NCBI RefSeq assembly: GCF_020520425.1
Contig: NC_079489.1
Coordinates: 17,198,001-17,262,000, forward strand
DNA: 64,000 nt
Direction: 5' to 3'
Source: Spinacia oleracea
Taxonomy: Eukaryota > Streptophyta > Magnoliopsida > Caryophyllales > Amaranthaceae
The notes under the pieces are model-generated. The model did not search any database. It saw only the letters and a list, made by a program, of their open reading frames with translations, and was not told the DNA's origin. Made by a program: the position numbers and the translations under genes. Positions within the stretch are counted from its first letter, which is position 1, and each line of letters begins with the position of its first letter. This document shows positions 46,201 through 54,410 of the stretch, piece after piece.

Positions 46201-46410
46201 CATCGTTGTGCCGTCAAAGCCTTGACGCTGACTGAGGATGCCTGGGGTAAGGTGGAGGGATCCTATGAAGAGGGTGGCCATATTGATCCGACTGGCATGG
46301 AGACCCAGACCTTCCCAGACATCGTCATTCAGAATGCTGACCCTCGCCTTCTGCCCGACAGGGAGATTCCCGAGTCTGCTTACTGGAGTGATGCAGACTA
46401 CTCAGCTTGA
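43243..46410 (+). CDS. Antisense spliced gene of the Tat element (Transposase_28-like domain plus coiled coil)
   Basis: Three exons on the plus strand: 43243-44692, 44837-45715 and 45796-46410, with introns GT...AG of 144 and 80 bp (donors CTTG|GTAAAT and CTCG|GTATTT; acceptors TCTTAG|GG and CCTCAG|GT). Joined, they would encode about 980 aa. The N-terminal 280 residues are acidic and low-complexity. A globular region follows (RFPLHPFIEKVLRAW, QLSPIVIRNLVAYTW, WLKRDGKDTGWWTI), which resembles the plant domain called putative gypsy-type transposon (Pfam Transposase_28). Exon 2 is basic and disordered. Exon 3 is a long coiled coil (residues from KRSQAEKEKLQTDLAES on). A run of seven G at 45460-45466 shifts the frame by one base in exon 2, so this copy may be inactive or the run may be miscounted. 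First ATG chosen; an upstream TTG-led extension is not credible. Extra antisense frames are known in Tat elements, but their role is unknown. Confidence 0.75.
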
Positions 46411-47248
46411 CGGTCTTGGCAGTCATCACCAGGCTCTTCTTGTGGTTCTTCCAACAGTTTTTTCCGGCCTCATACTTGTTAATGTCTGTTGGTAGCTTTT
46501 GAATATCATTTAGCGGATGTAACTTATAAACAATTTCCTTTTTTGGTACCTTTTAGCTGTTTGTGGCACTTTGTCTTTTGCCGTGTGTTAACTGTTTCAA
46601 GAACGTTATTGTCGTCTTGGCTGCGCCGTCTGAGGCGTATGTTTGTGCCTTTTAGCAGCTACTCACTCCGCATTTAGTTATTTTTGGGTGGTGGCTGTCG
46701 TCCCTGTATTTGTTTAAAACCTATGTGATGCACTTGATGGATTATCCGTTTGTTTTTATTCAATTTGTCACGTAATGGCGTCGTTTTGCCTTTGATTTTA
46801 TTATATATTGCATCTTGCCTCTTGTCGACTGGGCCAATGTGTTCAACCCTTGCATATGCTTATGTCGTATTTTGCCTCGTTGCTGACTGAGCCAATGTGC
46901 TCAACCTTTTATTTCGTTTTGTCGTATCTTGCAACATTGCTGACTGAGCCAATGTGCTCAACCTTTTATTTCGCTTTGTCGTATCTTGCAACATTGCTGA
47001 CTGAGCCAATGTGCTCAACCTTTTATTTCGTTTTGTCGTATCTTGCAACATTGCTGACTGAGCCAATGTGCTCAACCTTTTATTTCGTTTTGTCGTATCT
47101 TGCAACATTGCTGACTGAGCCAATGTGCTCAACCTTTTACTTCGTTTTGTTTATGCCGTATAGTTTCCCTGGAATATAGTTGTAGCTCATATATTAGATT
47201 TCAAAATATGGCACTGTCGGCCCTACTACATCATGTTTTCATACAACT
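46411..47248. other. Tat 3' untranslated region between pol and the antisense gene
   Basis: Converging ends of the antisense gene and pol. Apart from the 57-bp minisatellite no feature is seen. Confidence 0.6.
46820..47150. repeat. 57-bp minisatellite in the Tat 3' region, about five units
   Basis: Units of GCTGACTGAGCCAATGTGCT followed by CAACCTTTTATTTCG and TTTTGTCGTATCTTGCAACATT repeat every 57 bp. The inner units are nearly identical and the first is diverged. Because 57 is divisible by three, open frames run through it on both strands; these are not genes. Confidence 0.92.
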
Positions 47249-49534
47249 TCACACATGGAATTTTCTTAAAGTATCTGCGTTCCATGAGTTCTTCAGCGGT
47301 GTTCCATTCATCTCCATTAGTCTGTATGATCCAGCTACCACTTCTTCCCATATCTGGTAGGGCCCTTCCCAATTTGCAGTCAGTTTTCCTTGTTTTTGAG
47401 CTTTGCCGGTTGCTGCCGTCCGGCGGAGTACAAGGTCGCCTACCTCCAGCTTCCTATGTTTTACTCGCTTGTTGTAGGCCCTGCTCATTCTGTTTTTGTA
47501 TGCGGCCGACCTAATTTCCGCCTGCAGTCTGACCTCTGGTAGGAAATCAAGCTGGTGTCTGAGTAAGCTGTCGTTTCCCTGTTCTTCATAATGCTGGATG
47601 CGAAAGGTGGGTAGTGCTACTTCAGCCGGTATGACTGCTTCTGATCCGAAACACAGTTTGAAAGGACTCTCTCCTGTTGCTTCTTTAACCGTCGTTCTGT
47701 TACCCCATAGAACCTCTGGGACTGTGTCTGCCCACTTGCCCTTGAACTCATCCAACTTTTTCTTAAGGGCTACGAGTATTTGTTTGTTTGCAGCCTCGGC
47801 TTGCCCGTTGCTCTGCGGGTGGCAGACTGAGGCATATGCGAATTTGATCCGGTAGTCTGCCAAGAATGCTCGTATAGGTTCGCAGTCGAACTGGCATCCG
47901 TGGTCGAATACTATTGCTGTCGGTATTCCAAATCTTGTTATGATGTTTTTCCAGATGAACTTCCGTACCTGGTTGGCTGTTATTTTTGCTACCGGCTCGG
48001 CCTCAATCCATTTTGTGAAGTAATCGACGGCAACAATCAAGAACTTCCTGCCTCCTGAGGCTGTTGTGAAGGGTCCCACGATATCCATTCCCCACTGGGC
48101 GAATGGGATTGGATTCAAAATGGGCATCAAGTCGTTTGCTGGCATACGTATTACTGGGGCAAATAGCTGGCATTTTTCGCATTTCTTGACGTAGCTCTGT
48201 GCGTCCTCCAGCATGGTTGGCCAGTAGTAACCTTGTCTTTGGCAGATCAAAGCAAGTGTTTTTCCTCCTACATGGTTTCCGCATATTCCTTCATGCATTT
48301 CTTCGATTAACCTTGCGGATTCGTATGCCGTCAAACACCGCAGCAGGGGGAGGCTGAAGGCTCTTTTATAGATTTGCCCCTGATATATGACGTACCAGCA
48401 GATGTCTTTTTTGATTTTCTTTGCCTCCCTGATATCGGCCGGGAGAACTCCAGTCGTCTTGTACGCCCAGATATCATCGTACCACTCTTTGTTTGCCGTG
48501 ATGGCCATTATTTCCTTTCCTTTTTCCTCCGTACTCCTTCTGTGCATGATTTCTATCATTACTGATCGACTGAGCTCGATTGTTTTCGAACTGGCCAGTT
48601 TTGCTAGGCTGTCTGCGGCAGTGTTCAACGCTCTGGGGACCAATTCGATGTCAAAAGCTTCTAACTTCGCTGTCAGCGTCTTCAGTTTTTCTTGATACCG
48701 CCGCATTGACGGCTCTTTTGTTTCATACTCTCCCGAAAACTGATTTGCCACCAACTGAGAATCCGTTGTCATTACTATCCTCTTGGCATCTGCCAACAAG
48801 CATAGCTGTACCCCTGCAATGGCTGCTTCATATTCTGCTTCGTTGTTCGAAGCTGCGAAAGTGAATCTGATTGCGTATTCGAACTTATCTCCTGTCGGAG
48901 AGATCATGACAACGCCGGCTCCCGCTCCCGACTGAGCGGCTGAACCGTCTACTGATACTTTCCAGGATTCTGCTTTGGTTTCCTCTTCTTGATAGGATGC
49001 TTCAACTACGAAGTCAGCCAAAGCTTGTGCTTTTATTGCATTGCGCGGGTGAAACTCAAGATCGTACTCCGACAGCTCTATTGCCCATCGCAACAGTCTG
49101 CCGGCTGTATCCATTTTTTGCAAAGCCTTCTCTAGTGGAAAGTTCGTCAGAATTTGTATGGTATGTGCGTCAAAATATGGTCTGAGCTTTCTGGCGGCTA
49201 TCAGGACTGCATAGGCCACTTTCTCTATCAGCGAGTATCTTGCTTCTGCCGGATTCAAAATGTGGCTGACAAAGTATATCGGCTGCTGGACTTTGTCTTT
49301 TTCACTGATTAGTACGGCAGCAACGGTTTGGGCTGAAGCGGACACATATAATTGTAGCTTGTCGCCCTCTTCCGGCCTGGCTATCGTCGGTAAAGCACGA
49401 AGATGTTCTTTTACCTTCTCGAAGGCCCTTTCCTCGGTTTCCCCCCACCGGAGTTTTCCATTCTGCTTAAGAGTGTTAAAAAATGGAATCGACCTGTCGG
49501 CTGATTTGCTAACAAATCTTGTCAGAGCCGCCAT
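47249..49534 (-). CDS. Tat pol part 2: RNase H, second RNase H (aRNH) and integrase
   Basis: 761 codons. Residues 1-180 hold the degenerate first RNase H (NPAEARYSLIEKVAYAVL, AIKAQALADFV) whose first catalytic Asp is lost (LYVSAS). Residues 190-320 hold the archaeal-type RNase H with D196, E235, D258 and D308. The integrase zinc finger follows (H414, H421 and CEKC at 452-455), then the core triad D484, D544, E580, and a C-terminal domain ending GKLTANWEGPYQIWEEV. The usual TDNG around the second Asp reads FDHG, which may weaken activity. The frame is offset from the upstream gag-pro-RT frame and overlaps its end by 13 bases. There is no heptameric slippery site at the overlap, so the shift looks like a one-base deletion near 49545 rather than programmed frameshifting. 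The apparent ATG at 49534 is therefore internal. Confidence 0.88.
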   Translation of the reverse strand: MAALTRFVSKSADRSIPFFNTLKQNGKLRWGETEERAFEKVKEHLRALPTIARPEEGDKLQLYVSASAQTVAAVLISEKDKVQQPIYFVSHILNPAEARYSLIEKVAYAVLIAARKLRPYFDAHTIQILTNFPLEKALQKMDTAGRLLRWAIELSEYDLEFHPRNAIKAQALADFVVEASYQEEETKAESWKVSVDGSAAQSGAGAGVVMISPTGDKFEYAIRFTFAASNNEAEYEAAIAGVQLCLLADAKRIVMTTDSQLVANQFSGEYETKEPSMRRYQEKLKTLTAKLEAFDIELVPRALNTAADSLAKLASSKTIELSRSVMIEIMHRRSTEEKGKEIMAITANKEWYDDIWAYKTTGVLPADIREAKKIKKDICWYVIYQGQIYKRAFSLPLLRCLTAYESARLIEEMHEGICGNHVGGKTLALICQRQGYYWPTMLEDAQSYVKKCEKCQLFAPVIRMPANDLMPILNPIPFAQWGMDIVGPFTTASGGRKFLIVAVDYFTKWIEAEPVAKITANQVRKFIWKNIITRFGIPTAIVFDHGCQFDCEPIRAFLADYRIKFAYASVCHPQSNGQAEAANKQILVALKKKLDEFKGKWADTVPEVLWGNRTTVKEATGESPFKLCFGSEAVIPAEVALPTFRIQHYEEQGNDSLLRHQLDFLPEVRLQAEIRSAAYKNRMSRAYNKRVKHRKLEVGDLVLRRTAATGKAQKQGKLTANWEGPYQIWEEVVAGSYRLMEMNGTPLKNSWNADTLRKFHV

Positions 49535-52500
49535 TCTTCCTGCAGCCTTTGTACATCTTTGATGCTTTTTGGTTGAGGCAGACTGAGTATCGCTTCTACC
49601 TTATCTGGGTTTGCGTCTATGCCTCTCTCGCTGACAAGGAAACCCAAGAATTTCCCCGATTTCACTCCGAACACACATTTCTTGGGGTTTAGTTTCATTT
49701 GGTAACGGCGCAGAGTTTCAAACGTTTCCCTGAGGTCATCTAAATGATCGGTCTCCAATTTGCTTTTCACTATGGAGTCGTCGACGTATACTTCAATGTT
49801 GCGGCCTTTTTGGTTTGCGAACACTCTGTCGACCAGTTTTTGGTACGTTGCCCCAGCGTTCTTTAACCCAAACGGCATAGCCTTGTAACAGAATACTCCC
49901 CCCTCAGTGATGAATGCTGCTTTTTTCCTGTCGGCCTTTGCGAGGCTGACTTGGTGGTACCCGGAGAATGCGTCAAGGAAACTGAGCAGCGCGTGGCCAG
50001 ATGTGGAGTCGACTAGCCTGTCGATTCTTGGTAGTGGGTAGCAGTCTTTTGGGCATGCTCTATTAAGGTTTGTGAAATCTACGCACATTCTCCACGAGCC
50101 GTTTGACTTCTTAACCATTACGACGTTGGCCAACCACTCTGGGTAGTCGCATGGTTCAATAAATCCTGCTGCCAACAACTTTTCTACCTCTTCCTGTATT
50201 GCTTGATTTTTTTCTGTTGAGAAGTTTCTTTTCTTTTGCTTTACCGGCCTGACTGCTCTGTCGACATTCAGTCGGTGCTCGATTACCTCCGAGCTTATAC
50301 CGGGAATTTCGTCTGCGGAAAATGCGAACACATCCGCATGTTCTCTCAACAGACCGATCATGTTTACCCGCAACTGGGGGTCAATGTCGGTTCCTAATTT
50401 TACTGTTCTGCCAGTTTCTCCTTCTACCAGCTCGACTTCTTCTGACCTTCCTCCGGCCTCTACCCTAGGTAGAGAAGTCCCCTTTTCGATGCTTTCGATT
50501 GTGGGTGACTCCCTTTTCTGCCTTTTCTCCTTCTTGGGCAAAAGAGATGACTCGCCCCCCAATCTTGGGGCTTGACCCTTTGCCGGTCTTTTCATTGCTG
50601 CCTCTCTCGCTATATTCCTAGATGGGGTCAGTCGGCCTGGTGTTTTTAATGCCGTCAAGTAGCATGATCTTGCTGAATCTTGACTGCCTCGGATTCTTTC
50701 AGCCTTCTCAAAGTTAGACATGTATATCATAGTTAGATGGTATGTTGATACCACTGCTTGTGCATCGTGGATGAATGGCCGGCCCACTATTATGTTGTAT
50801 GCAGCAGGCACTTTGATTACTAAGAAGTCTACCATTAGGTCCCTTGCGGCTCTACCTTCTCCAATCTGCACTGGTAGCCTGATGCTACCTTCCGGGAAGA
50901 CTGTGGCTCCGGAGAATCCTATCACAGGATAGTTGACTCGTGTGAGTTCTGTCTCGTCTATTTTCAGCTGAACGAAGGCTTCCCAAAAGATAATGTTCGC
51001 TGAACTCCCTCCATCCACCAGTATTCGTTTCACTGGGAAGTTTGCTATTTCGAGGCCCAAAACCAGTGGATCGTCGTGAGGGTATATAATTCCGCGACAG
51101 TCGTCTGGGGTGAATGAAATATTTGGCATGACTTGGGTTGCCGGCCATTTTATGGTGCTGTGGTAGTTTACCAGGTGGCGGTGTTCGCCCAGACTTCTGC
51201 CGGCTCCACTGATTGTTCCTCCATGGCACGGTCCTCCAGATATGACCCATACTGTCGGCCCCTTCTGGCCACTGTTTCTAGCCTCCCCATTCCGACTGGT
51301 TTCTGGTGCTTTCTGCTCTATTCGGAGCGGTGTTTGGGTGGATGGTAATCTGTTGTTTGTGTTATTGCTTTGCCAATTGCTATTCTCTTGGTTGTTGTTG
51401 TTCTGTCGGGCTTTATATTGTGTCAGATAGCCTCTCCTGATCATATCCTCGATGTTATCCTTCAAATCTCTGCAGTTTTCCGTATAGTGTCCACAGTCAT
51501 CATGGAATGCGCAGTACTTCGACTGTGGTCGGGGTTTGTCGCTCATTGGTGGAGGCCTCTTCCAGTTTTCGTTCTTGTTGACATTGTAAATCGCGGCTCT
51601 TGGGGCGTTCAATGGAGTGTATTCGTGGAATGTGGGGTATATGCTGGTTGATTGTTTCTGGTAATCCCTCCCTCTTGGGTCTTTCCTCTGTTCGTCCTTT
51701 CTGAACCCCCTGTTCTGATTCTGCTGCGCCGGCTGAACCGGCCTTGGTGCGGCATTTCTGGTCTGTGCCGACTGATAGTGATTTGGGATTGTCATCAGCT
51801 CGTCGCTTTTGATGTATTCGTGGGCCTTTATCAGTGCGCTTCCCAAATCGGTGAAGGATTTTCTTCCCAAGTATTTTTTGAACTCGCAGTGGTTCATTCC
51901 TCTCATCAGGGCCACCACAGCTATCTCTTGCTGCAAGTTTGGTATGCTGGTGGACTCGTTGTTGAATCTGGTGAGGTAATCTCTTAAGGATTCTCCGCTT
52001 CTCTGGGTGACTGCCATCAGCTCTCCCGACGTTTTCTTTCTCTGCTGCCGGCTGATGAACCGTAGCATGAACTCTGTTTCTAACTGTCGGTAATTATATA
52101 CCGACCCCTTTGGTAGTCCCTTATACCAGCCGGATGCCACTCCCAGCAGTGTTGAGGGAAATATCTTGCACCACATGGCGTCGGAATCTGTATACAACAT
52201 CATATGTTGCTCAAATGTGTTGCAGTGGACCTCCGGATCTGTGGATCCGTCGTACTTGCAGAGTGGGAACTTCAATTTCTCCATTGGTTCCTCCAGAATG
52301 TCCGCGCACAGGGGGGAGTTTGCAGGTTGGATGGTGTAACGGCGCGACGCGTATCTCTGGGGTGCTTCTCTTGTCTCTTCGATGACCATGGGTTCCGGCC
52401 GACTGCGCAGAGCAATCGCCTGGTTTGTATTTGGGTGTTGTTCTTGTTGCACTAGGATCTGTTCTCCGAATAGGTTTCTTATCGGCAATCTCTTCCGTTT

Positions 52501-52953
52501 TTCGCCGACTGGTGTTTCTGCAGTCTGGTGTATGACTGTCCTGGGTACAGGTTCTGTGTTTGCCTTTCTTGCTGGCTTCAAGGCCGACAACGCGGCCATC
52601 ACCGCTCTTGCTGTAGCCAACTGTTCCTCCGAGAACTGACCGGCGAGTTCAGACGGCATTTGCGTATCGTCCTGGGCTGGGCTTTTGGGCTCTTCTTCTG
52701 AGTCGTCGTCCTCGACTGAGTATCCCAGAACATGCAAGGGTGTTGCTGCAGTCGTAGTTTTGCTGACGACCGACTGGCTCCCTAGCTGGGGGGTGGGTTG
52801 GTCATTGACGGGTGTTATTATTGGTTCTGCCGAGAATAGCGTGGGTTTCAATGGGGTTGTTGTTTTTGTCGTCTGCGTACTCTGTGGGGTTGCTTTCGAG
52901 GCCTGCTTTTTGCTTCTCTTATACGAATCTGACTGCGTACTCTCCATTTTCAA
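49522..52953 (-). CDS. Tat gag-protease-reverse transcriptase polyprotein (frame ends early)
   Basis: 1143 codons from ATG at 52953. The first 215 residues are low-complexity. The retrotransposon gag domain is at about 220-385 (EFMLRFISRQQRKKTSGELM, SLRDYLTRFN). The Tat-type zinc knuckle YCAFHDDCGHYTENC is at about 480-494. Protease has the active site VDGGSS at about 646. RT runs from about 880 with FLDAFSGYHQ (about 992), FGLKNAGATYQKLVDRVF and catalytic YVDD at 1056-1059. Translation ends prematurely at 49522, just after DVQRL, where the normal product would continue into RNase H; the downstream domains are in another frame. Gag, protease and RT are fused in one frame, as usual for the lineage. 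The protein would make virus-like particles and cDNA in the cytoplasm if complete. Confidence 0.9.
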   Translation of the reverse strand: MKMESTQSDSYKRSKKQASKATPQSTQTTKTTTPLKPTLFSAEPIITPVNDQPTPQLGSQSVVSKTTTAATPLHVLGYSVEDDDSEEEPKSPAQDDTQMPSELAGQFSEEQLATARAVMAALSALKPARKANTEPVPRTVIHQTAETPVGEKRKRLPIRNLFGEQILVQQEQHPNTNQAIALRSRPEPMVIEETREAPQRYASRRYTIQPANSPLCADILEEPMEKLKFPLCKYDGSTDPEVHCNTFEQHMMLYTDSDAMWCKIFPSTLLGVASGWYKGLPKGSVYNYRQLETEFMLRFISRQQRKKTSGELMAVTQRSGESLRDYLTRFNNESTSIPNLQQEIAVVALMRGMNHCEFKKYLGRKSFTDLGSALIKAHEYIKSDELMTIPNHYQSAQTRNAAPRPVQPAQQNQNRGFRKDEQRKDPRGRDYQKQSTSIYPTFHEYTPLNAPRAAIYNVNKNENWKRPPPMSDKPRPQSKYCAFHDDCGHYTENCRDLKDNIEDMIRRGYLTQYKARQNNNNQENSNWQSNNTNNRLPSTQTPLRIEQKAPETSRNGEARNSGQKGPTVWVISGGPCHGGTISGAGRSLGEHRHLVNYHSTIKWPATQVMPNISFTPDDCRGIIYPHDDPLVLGLEIANFPVKRILVDGGSSANIIFWEAFVQLKIDETELTRVNYPVIGFSGATVFPEGSIRLPVQIGEGRAARDLMVDFLVIKVPAAYNIIVGRPFIHDAQAVVSTYHLTMIYMSNFEKAERIRGSQDSARSCYLTALKTPGRLTPSRNIAREAAMKRPAKGQAPRLGGESSLLPKKEKRQKRESPTIESIEKGTSLPRVEAGGRSEEVELVEGETGRTVKLGTDIDPQLRVNMIGLLREHADVFAFSADEIPGISSEVIEHRLNVDRAVRPVKQKKRNFSTEKNQAIQEEVEKLLAAGFIEPCDYPEWLANVVMVKKSNGSWRMCVDFTNLNRACPKDCYPLPRIDRLVDSTSGHALLSFLDAFSGYHQVSLAKADRKKAAFITEGGVFCYKAMPFGLKNAGATYQKLVDRVFANQKGRNIEVYVDDSIVKSKLETDHLDDLRETFETLRRYQMKLNPKKCVFGVKSGKFLGFLVSERGIDANPDKVEAILSLPQPKSIKDVQRLQEEWRL

Positions 52954-52973
52954 GGGTGATGATTATGATTGAT

Positions 52974-53016
52974 TTCTTTTTTCTTTTTTTCTTTTTTTTT
53001 TTTTTTTTTTTTTTTG
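52974..53016. repeat. T-rich homopolymer in the Tat 5' leader
   Basis: Poly-T on the plus strand (A-rich in the sense of the element), directly upstream of the gag ATG, broken by three C. Length may be unreliable. Confidence 0.85.
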
Positions 53017-53047
53017 CCTGGCTGTGGGTTCTGCTTACAAGTGGGGG

Positions 53048-53068
53048 TCCCCTCCTTCTAGCACCAAT
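53048..53068 (-). promoter_or_regulatory. Primer binding site region of the Tat element
   Basis: The minus strand reads ATTGGTGCTAGAAGGAGGGG immediately after the 5' LTR end CCGGAACA. Position is right for a primer binding site; I cannot name the tRNA. Confidence 0.55.
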
Positions 53069-53598
53069 TGTTCCGGCGGCGGACTCGGAACAGGAAAAGG
53101 ATGACTGACTCCCGACTGAGGTTGCTGACTGGATCCTGCACAGTGAAGCCGTTAACTAGCCTCGGGGGTGATCCGAGAATTACCCCTCCGATGCTTAAGT
53201 CAGATTATGCTGGTAGCTCTGTAATAAATGCTCATAAGAATGATTGGATTGGAATTGCGTACCTTTGGCATTGATGGGGGTCCGTATATATAGACGGGTT
53301 ATTTGTACGGAGGACCCGGGTTATTACCCGTTGGTTCCGGATCCTCCCTTTCGGCTCTGATAGGCAGATGATGTCAGAGAACTGCCGACTGGGTTTGTAA
53401 ACCCTGGATGCCGACTGCACCTTTGGTGCTTCTTGTGAGTATATGTCTATGTTACAGCTGTTATGGGTTGTCCTACCGGCATACCGGTAGGGCTACCCGT
53501 ACAACTAGCCCCCTCAGAGTGACTACAGCTGATTTTTACGGTCTGTAGTTGCTCTGATAAAAAGAAAAAAGCGAAAGCTGGGGTAAGCCCCCTATACA
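53069..53598 (-). repeat. 5' LTR of the Tat element
   Basis: 530 bp. See the whole-element entry for boundaries and target duplication. Confidence 0.93.
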
Positions 53599-53603
53599 AT
53601 TAC

Positions 53604-54410
53604 ATTAAATTTATAATAAGTTGTTCTAAGTGTTTTATTACTCCGTATATGTTTCCACTAAAGTACGAATACAAGAGTTCCTTGGTGTGCTTCAAGATCG
53701 ATTTCACCGGGAAAGGTCGTGGCTCACTTGAGTTTAGTTTAGTTATTCCTCTCTGCGTTTCCTTGCGAAGCTTGTATTTTTGTTTTGTTTTGTTTTTTCT
53801 TTCTAATTTCTTCTATGCGTTTAGTCATTCCTCTCTGCATTTTCTTGTCAAGGGCCTGAATCAATGTGAATCCTTTTTATTAAGTTCTTTATGCTTTAAA
53901 AAATATGTCCAATAATTAAAACTTTGACCATAAATTCTCACTATTATATCTATAAAAAATTCTATCATTTTCACCGGTGCTTCACCGGGCTTTTTAAATG
54001 TGTCTTGTACACTCGCGTGTTAAATCCTTTTCTTGTAAACAAAGAAAAATGACCGAAATCAATGGAAAGGAAGAACGAATATAGGGACTCTGTCGAATTT
54101 CAGAAATCCGGTAAAAAAAAACCGTAAACGTAAAACAAATAAATAAATAAAGAGATTGAATGAGCTTAAGAAATACTGAAATAGGTACCCCACTTGAGTA
54201 TACAAGGCAACAAATAAGCAATCATTCCATAAATTGTAGCACAAAAAGCACCCAAAACTTGGGTTGTGCTTGAGCTTTTTTATGAAACAGAGAGAAAAAC
54301 AAAGCATGAGGAACTATGAAAACAAAACACAAACAAATGAAAATTCTAATTATACAATGATGGATGATGAGTTTTGGAGTCATGGAACTTATTTTTGGCA
54401 GAAGTGTCCA
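53604..54410. other. Intergenic and 3' flank of the SKIP16-like gene
   Basis: No gene recognised. The stretch 54240-54410 next to the stop codon is probably 3' UTR of the F-box gene. Minus-strand open frames here are AT-rich and featureless. Confidence 0.5.

Larger units (their letters stand above)
41714..53598 (-). mobile_element. Ty3/gypsy Tat-lineage LTR retrotransposon with antisense gene, 11.9 kb
   Basis: 530-bp LTRs (41714-42243 and 53069-53598) begin TGTTCCGG and end TATACA. The 5-bp duplication ATTAC flanks the element (41709-41713 and 53599-53603). By eye the LTRs differ at one base (near 42178 versus 53533), so insertion is recent. The sense strand is minus, in this order: 5' LTR, primer binding site, gag-pro-RT, RNase H, a second RNase H, integrase, a long 3' region with minisatellites, polypurine tract, 3' LTR. 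The second (archaeal-type) RNase H after the first marks the Tat lineage. The 3' region also carries a spliced antisense gene. A one-base frameshift between RT and RNase H disables pol in this copy. Confidence 0.93.

Noticed and set aside
46808-47179. Open frames in the 57-bp repeat on both strands (LTEPMCSTFYF type and LSTLAQSAMLQ type)
   Set aside because: The period is divisible by three, so frames stay open by repetition; no start context or domain.
51133-52455. Plus-strand open frames opposite gag-pol
   Set aside because: They are shadows of the minus-strand polyprotein frame.
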